Below are positions 6,291 through 9,978 of a stretch of 9,978 nt of DNA, piece by piece. The translations under genes were made by a program, and so were the position numbers. The stretch covers positions 1 through 9,978 of the forward strand of contig JAKQKW010000292.1 of assembly GCA_029560455.1 (NCBI GenBank), in the 5' to 3' direction. Under the pieces are notes generated by a model. That model was not told the origin of the DNA, searched no databases, and worked only from the letters and a program-made list of their open reading frames with translations. Position 1 is the stretch's first letter. The number at the start of each line of letters is the position of its first letter. The DNA is from Candidatus Rifleibacteriota bacterium. Its GTDB lineage: Bacteria > Riflebacteria > Ozemobacteria > Ozemobacterales > Ozemobacteraceae.

Positions 6291-7652
6291 TCAGGCGGGG
6301 GTGCCGGCGATCAGGGTGAGGAGTTCTTCGGTGCGGGTGCGCATCAGGTTCTCGTCGGCGCGGGATTCAACGTTGAGGCGAATGACCGGTTCGGTGTTCG
6401 AGGCGCGCAGGTTGAAGCGCCAGTCGGGGTGTTCGATGCTGATGCCGTCGGTTTCGTCGATGCTGACGGCGCCGGCGGCGTAGCGGCTGCGCACGGTGGC
6501 GAACAGGGCTTTCGGGTCGTCGACGCGGCGGTTGATTTCGCCGCTGGCCGGAAATTTCGCCTGCCGCTCGGCGACGAGCTGGCCGAGGCCTTTGCCGGTG
6601 GCGCTGATCAGGCCGTAGACAAGCAGCCAGGGGATCATGCCGCTGTCGCAGTAGGCGAAATCCTTAAAATAATGGTGAGCGCTCATTTCGCCGCCGTAGA
6701 CGGCGTCTTCCTGGCGCATGCGGGCCTTGATGAAGGCATGGCCGGTCTTGCTCATCACCGGGGTTCCCCCACCCTGCCGCACGATGTCGATGGTGTTCCA
6801 GGTCAGGCGCGGGTCGTGAATGATGCGGGCGCCGGGTTGCTGTTTGAGAAAGCTTTCGGCGAGCAGGCCGACGATATAATAGCCTTCGATGAAGCCGCCC
6901 TTTTCGTCGAACAGGAAGCAGCGGTCGAAATCGCCGTCCCAGGCGATGCCGAAGTCGGCACCGTGGGCAATCACGGCCTCGGCGGTTGCTGAACGGTTTT
7001 CGGGCAGCAGCGGGTTCGGAATGCCGTTCGGAAAGCTTCCGTCAGGCTGGTGATGCACTTTGATGAATTTACAGGGCAAATGTTTTTCGAGCAGGTCGAT
7101 GATCGGGCCGGCACAGCCGTTGCCGGGGTTGACGACGATTTTAAGCGGTTTGAGTTTCTTTGCATCGACGTAACCGAGCAGATGTTCGAGGTATTTCTGT
7201 TTCAGGTCGATGCGCGTCGTGGTGCCATGAAATTTAACGTCGGCGAAGTCGCCGGCGGCAGCGAGATCGCGGATATTGTTCAGACCGTCGTCGCCGCTGA
7301 TCGGGCGCGAGCCATGGCGAACGAATTTCATGCCGTTGTAGTCGATCGGGTTATGGCTGGCGGTGACCATGATGCCGCCGTCGAAGCCTTCGCTGAAGGT
7401 GGCAAAGTAGATTTCTTCAGTGCCGCAGAGGCCGATATCGAAGACATCGACGCCGCCGGCCATCAGGCCGTCACTGAGTGCATGGCAGAGCTTCTGGCTG
7501 CTGTGTCTGATGTCGCGGCCGACCACGACCTTTTCAGGCTTGAGAAATTCAGCGTAGGCGCGGCCGATGCGGTAGGCGATGTCTTCATTGAGATCGTCGG
7601 GCAGGCGCCCGCGCACATCGTAGGCTTTAAAGCATTTCAGAGTCGCAGTCAT
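6291..7652 (-). CDS. manB: Phosphomannomutase/phosphoglucomutase (ManB/AlgC/CpsG type)
   Basis: This enzyme interconverts mannose-6-P and mannose-1-P, and in many members also the glucose phosphates, feeding GDP-mannose synthesis. The 453-residue length is typical of the alpha-D-phosphohexomutase family. All four domain motifs are visible: the phosphoserine loop TASHNP (97-102, Ser99), the metal-binding DGDFDR (239-244), the sugar-binding loop GEMSAHHYF (321-329) and the phosphate-binding RASNTEP (416-422). GEMSAHHYF in place of the commoner GEMSGH is a mild variation. A G-rich ribosome site (7657-7662) lies 4 nt before the ATG. The pairing with manC in the same orientation supports the mannose assignment over a purely glucose one. 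A promoter with a flanking inverted repeat is visible just upstream. The symbol manB is used by analogy; algC or cpsG are equally used. Confidence 0.94.
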   Translation of the reverse strand: MTATLKCFKAYDVRGRLPDDLNEDIAYRIGRAYAEFLKPEKVVVGRDIRHSSQKLCHALSDGLMAGGVDVFDIGLCGTEEIYFATFSEGFDGGIMVTASHNPIDYNGMKFVRHGSRPISGDDGLNNIRDLAAAGDFADVKFHGTTTRIDLKQKYLEHLLGYVDAKKLKPLKIVVNPGNGCAGPIIDLLEKHLPCKFIKVHHQPDGSFPNGIPNPLLPENRSATAEAVIAHGADFGIAWDGDFDRCFLFDEKGGFIEGYYIVGLLAESFLKQQPGARIIHDPRLTWNTIDIVRQGGGTPVMSKTGHAFIKARMRQEDAVYGGEMSAHHYFKDFAYCDSGMIPWLLVYGLISATGKGLGQLVAERQAKFPASGEINRRVDDPKALFATVRSRYAAGAVSIDETDGISIEHPDWRFNLRASNTEPVIRLNVESRADENLMRTRTEELLTLIAGTPA

Positions 7653-7663
7653 AGATTCCCCCG

Positions 7664-7700
7664 GGTTAATTTTCCGGCAATTTTACTACTAAAATTAACC
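7664..7700. repeat. 10-bp perfect inverted repeat over the manB promoter
   Basis: GGTTAATTTT (7664-7673) and AAAATTAACC (7691-7700) are exact reverse complements separated by 17 nt that contain the proposed -10 of manB. This is the geometry of an operator for a dimeric repressor, or of a hairpin if transcribed from further upstream. Confidence 0.55.
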
Positions 7701-7708
7701 ATAAACAA
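7680..7708 (-). promoter_or_regulatory. Candidate sigma-70-type promoter of manB
   Basis: On the minus strand, TTGTTT (7708-7703) and TAAAAT (7685-7680) are separated by exactly 17 bp. The predicted leader before the ATG at 7652 is about 20 nt and includes the ribosome site. Confidence 0.5.
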
Positions 7709-7738
7709 TCAATAGTGAGAAATCCTATACATAATTGT

Positions 7739-7953
7739 GGCATGTCAGCCGTTGCAACGCTCTGCGATCTTCGCCCTCTCATAATCCCAGTTGCTCACTC
7801 TGCTCGCACGACCGGAACACGGGCTCTAAGCCGCATCCTGCGGCAATCGCCCGCGTTTTGCCCTCCAGGCAAAACGTCCGGTCTTAGCGGCATCGTTTGC
7901 AGGGGATTATGGAGTGCTCGACAAGCGACGCTTATGCAATCGGCTGACATGCC
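7739..7953. repeat. 215-bp palindromic element 2 with terminal inverted repeats
   Basis: The terminal arms 7739-7756 and 7935-7953 (GGCATGTCAGCCG... and its complement) pair over 18 bp with a single bulge. Inside, 7778-7788 pairs with 7903-7914 (11 bp, one bulged G), GACCGG (7810-7815) pairs with CCGGTC (7878-7883), and two local hairpins follow: GCCGC/GCGGC (7830-7844) and CGTTTTGCC/GGCAAAACG (7854-7876). There is no credible ORF. Its ends carry the same ordered motifs as element 1 (GTTGC, GCGAT..TCGC, GCTC.ACAAGC, GCAAT). It is a MITE/REP-like repeat or a structured RNA. I see no clear target-site duplication. Confidence 0.7.
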
Positions 7954-7980
7954 TTAATAATATTAGACCGGAAATACGAA

Positions 7981-8008
7981 AGAAGCCGTCTCGGATGAGA
8001 CGGCTTCT
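7981..8008 (-). terminator. Terminator of the tRNA-Pro gene
   Basis: A perfect 12-bp stem, AGAAGCCGTCTC (7981-7992) with GAGACGGCTTCT (7997-8008), closes a 4-nt loop. On the minus strand it follows the tRNA by 5 nt and is followed by a T-rich tail that includes interruptions. Confidence 0.8.
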
Positions 8009-8013
8009 GGGGG

Positions 8014-8086
<73 letters not shown>

Positions 8087-8099
8087 TAACGTGAAGGTG

Positions 8100-8128
8100 A
8101 TTGTAGCAGATGCGGCAAAAAAAAGCAA
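8100..8128 (-). promoter_or_regulatory. Promoter of the tRNA-Pro gene
   Basis: On the minus strand an extended -10, TGCTACAAT (8108-8100), is preceded at 17 bp by TTGCTT (8128-8123). The mature tRNA begins 13 nt after the -10, which fits a short 5' leader. Confidence 0.65.
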
Positions 8129-8149
8129 CAATAATTTTATGGGGTGCAA

Positions 8150-8167
8150 AACACCGGCCGGGGTGTT
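8150..8167 (+). promoter_or_regulatory. Small hairpin overlapping the ribosome site of the membrane-protein gene
   Basis: AACACC (8150-8155) can pair with GGTGTT (8162-8167) around a GGCCGG loop. The stem partly covers the GGGG (8160-8163) that serves as ribosome site 7 nt before the ATG at 8171. The core CCGGCCGG (8154-8161) is itself palindromic, so a protein-binding site is the alternative. Confidence 0.3.
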
Positions 8168-8170
8168 ATC

Positions 8171-9454
8171 ATGAAGCAGATGAATCAACTCACTTCCAGT
8201 TCCACGAGTTTCGATAAACTCAAAACGGTCTTTTTTCTTGGCCTGACCTGTAACTTAACGACCTTCGTCGGCTGCACCGCAGTATGGGTGGCGCTGGCCC
8301 GCAATGAGTGGGCCGAAGGTATCATAGAAACGGCTCTGGCGGTGCTTGCTTTCGCCCCGATTTTCATGGGCGACGCGATCAACAACTACACCCTCGGCCG
8401 CATCAGGCTCGAGTTCACCAAGGGCTGGGACGACGTGCAGATTTCGGTCAAAGGCCGGGAAAAGGTCGCGCGTTTTTACCAGTTTTACCGGCTGATTTCG
8501 ATTCTGCCCGCCTATCTGCTGGCTGCGGCCTTTGTCTACACGCACAGCAGCAACCTCGAAGCGGTGCAGGGTCTCAAGCTCGCATTTCTCTGTGCCTGGG
8601 TCGTCAACCTGGTGCGGGCTTCGTATCTGCTGCAGAAATACATCGCACCGCGGCTGCCAGCTTACGGTGGCTCGACACTGCTGAAAAGAGTTGCCATTAC
8701 CACCGCGATTTTCGGGGGCTGGTACTGGTGGTTTTTTACTGCCAGCGGGCCGGTCGGCAAAATGGCGATATTCGGCAGCGGCATGCTGTATTTTTTCACG
8801 ACGGCAATAATGCACCCGCTGCCAACGAGATTTTCACTGATGAAACCAGGCAAGCCGGCTTCAAAACAGGCATTTTTCCGGGTCGAGCTGCTTTCTGACG
8901 AGCAGCTGCAGGCAATCCCCGGCGGCGGTATTTTTAACGAAGAACTGAAACAGCCCTTTATCGAAGCGGGCTTCAGCTTTCATGGCAATCTGCGGATGCC
9001 ACTGATCGAGCTGCCGCTGTTCCAGGCCTGGGGTATTGCAATGCTCAGCGAAGACGGCAAGACTCTCGGGCTGCTGCTCGACACTGAAGTAAAAAAAGGC
9101 CCCTACCGCTCACTGATCTCTTTCAGCGCCGGCAAGACGGTTATTACCACTGATTTCGGTTCGGGGCAGGCGAAGTTTCCGGCCGGCATCAGCTACAAAC
9201 TCGTCGAACGCAGTCTGCAAAAGGCTGAAATGCTGAAACTGCACCGGGCAAAAATCGACGGCAGCTTCATCTCCCTGAAAGAAAATGCCTGGCAGAAACT
9301 CGAAGAAACCGTGAAAAACATTCTGCGCTTTCTCGAAAGTGAAACGGCCGAACGCCGAAAAGCCGCGGCAGTAAGCCACGGCAACGACAATACGGTATCG
9401 ACCGGCACGGCACCTGAGGCATCAGGTGCTTCTGAAACCGGAGTCAAATCATGA
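8171..9454 (+). CDS. Six-helix integral membrane protein with large cytosolic-type C-terminal region, function unknown
   Basis: I do not recognise this 427-residue protein. The N-terminal half has about six hydrophobic segments, near residues 18-42, 51-70, 106-125, 134-154, 172-190 and 195-215. The loop between helices 2 and 3 is charged. After residue 220 comes a soluble region of about 170 residues with alternating beta-like stretches (QAWGIAMLSEDGKTLGLLLD, 285-304) and a helical end (345-395). A low-complexity Ser/Thr/Gly/Ala tail closes it. No catalytic motif is evident. ATG 8171 is preferred over the in-frame GTG at 8144 because GGGG at 8160-8163 lies 7 nt before it; ATG 8180 is a less likely alternative. 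Its TGA overlaps the next gene's ATG (ATGA at 9451-9454), so the two are translationally coupled. A paired signalling or envelope role is possible, but this is an inference from gene order. Confidence 0.87.
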   Translation: MKQMNQLTSSSTSFDKLKTVFFLGLTCNLTTFVGCTAVWVALARNEWAEGIIETALAVLAFAPIFMGDAINNYTLGRIRLEFTKGWDDVQISVKGREKVARFYQFYRLISILPAYLLAAAFVYTHSSNLEAVQGLKLAFLCAWVVNLVRASYLLQKYIAPRLPAYGGSTLLKRVAITTAIFGGWYWWFFTASGPVGKMAIFGSGMLYFFTTAIMHPLPTRFSLMKPGKPASKQAFFRVELLSDEQLQAIPGGGIFNEELKQPFIEAGFSFHGNLRMPLIELPLFQAWGIAMLSEDGKTLGLLLDTEVKKGPYRSLISFSAGKTVITTDFGSGQAKFPAGISYKLVERSLQKAEMLKLHRAKIDGSFISLKENAWQKLEETVKNILRFLESETAERRKAAAVSHGNDNTVSTGTAPEASGASETGVKS

Positions 9455-9978
9455 ACCAGAAAGAAACACCGTTGGCCGCAACCCCACCCCGGCGGCCGGT
9501 CTTCAAAATCAAACTTTTCAGCATGCTGCTGCTGCTGCTGGCAATTGTCGTGTTCCTGATGGCCGGCAGCGATCTGGCCCGCTGGCGCGAGCTCAGCGAG
9601 GTCCATGTCAGCGCCCGGGGCATGACGCTGGTCAAAGCGGTCGAGCCGCACGTGGTAAGGTATATCAGCGAAAACGATCACGCCGGCCTCGAGAACATGG
9701 TCAAGGCGATGACTTCCGAGACGATTCCGAACAATGATCTGATTTCGGTGCAGATTCTCGACACCGACATGAACAAGCTCGCGGAAGCGGCACCGCACAT
9801 GAGTCAGAGTCAGACCGGCTACCTGCACCTGCCCGCCACCGTCGTCGTCGCCAACCCGGTAACCAGCCCGCAGACGAAGCAACAGATCGGTATTCTGCGG
9901 ATGGTCTTCTCGAACCGCTACTTCGAAGACCGCAGTCGGGCGGTCATTCAGACGACAATTTTCGTGCTGCTGCTCGGC
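9451..9978 (+). CDS. Transmembrane sensor-like protein, 3' end beyond the window
   Basis: An open frame of 176 codons runs off the window edge without a stop. The product starts with a proline/basic cytosolic N-terminus and one transmembrane helix (about residues 20-39, leucine-rich). A roughly 125-residue domain expected outside the membrane follows, then the start of a second hydrophobic helix at 167-176. The outer domain shows EVHVSARGMTLVKAVEPHVVRYI, VQILDTDMNKLAEAAP and GILRMVFSNRYFEDRSRAVIQ. This order (helix, extracytoplasmic domain ending in a GxLRxxFS-like strand and helix, second helix) is that of membrane-bound sensors such as histidine kinases, diguanylate cyclases or chemoreceptors. 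The output domain lies outside the window, so the class cannot be named. The ATG overlaps the preceding stop codon by 4 nt, which supports this start. Confidence 0.8.
   Translation, partial: MNQKETPLAATPPRRPVFKIKLFSMLLLLLAIVVFLMAGSDLARWRELSEVHVSARGMTLVKAVEPHVVRYISENDHAGLENMVKAMTSETIPNNDLISVQILDTDMNKLAEAAPHMSQSQTGYLHLPATVVVANPVTSPQTKQQIGILRMVFSNRYFEDRSRAVIQTTIFVLLLG

Noticed and set aside
6186..7715. Long plus-strand open frames opposite manB (6186-6992 and 7050-7715)
   Set aside because: They lie antisense to a fully motif-supported mutase. They are glycine/alanine/valine-rich shadows of G+C-rich codons, with no recognisable domain.
7739..7953. Insertion sequence with its own transposase
   Set aside because: At 215 bp with no coding frame of meaningful length, it can only be non-autonomous, and no target duplication is visible at the flanks.
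9193..9882. 229-codon minus-strand frame overlapping the membrane-protein and sensor genes
   Set aside because: It is antisense to two coupled plus-strand frames with transmembrane and start-stop overlap evidence. The peptide is Arg/His/Asp-rich and lacks a domain.

Overview
The window looks like chromosomal DNA from a G+C-rich (roughly 55-60% in genes) diderm-type bacterium. This rests on a lipoprotein signal, a Sec-exported protein, and nucleotide-sugar genes typical of surface polysaccharide or lipopolysaccharide assembly. Nothing here fixes the phylum. No phage, plasmid-replication, transposase or CRISPR genes are visible.

Layout. (1) 13-1332 (+): a UDP-N-acetylhexosamine 6-dehydrogenase of the TviB/WbpO type. 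It converges, with only 7 bp between, on (2) 1340-2380 (-): dTDP-glucose 4,6-dehydratase (rfbB). (3) 2381-2701: a divergent intergenic region holding a palindromic repeat and a promoter. (4) 2702-3550 and 3578-4180 (+): a lipoprotein endo-glucosaminidase with a Thr/Ser/Asn-rich stalk, then a small exported protein with a calcium-type Asp loop. (5) 4183-4235: a long bidirectional terminator. (6) A minus-strand run reading leftward from 7652: phosphomannomutase (manB/algC type), an AT-rich ParE/RelE-type toxin-antitoxin pair, and manC. (7) 7653-8170: the promoter region of the mutase, a 215-bp palindromic element, a tRNA-Pro(CGG) gene with its own promoter and terminator. (8) 8171-9454 and 9451-end (+): an unrecognised six-helix membrane protein overlapping by ATGA the start of a transmembrane sensor-like protein that runs off the window.

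Function. Phosphomannomutase makes mannose-1-phosphate, and the bifunctional ManC makes both fructose-6-P-derived mannose-6-P and GDP-mannose. With dTDP-4-keto-6-deoxyglucose (RfbB) and a UDP-HexNAc-uronate (first gene), the window supplies three activated-sugar branches for a surface glycan. No glycosyltransferase or export gene lies here.

The most interesting non-coding signal is a pair of related palindromic elements (2442-2531 and 7739-7953). They share an ordered set of short motifs with near-identical spacing, and the second carries a structured insert of about 141 nt. The main genic oddity is the low-G+C toxin-antitoxin cassette between the two GDP-mannose genes.
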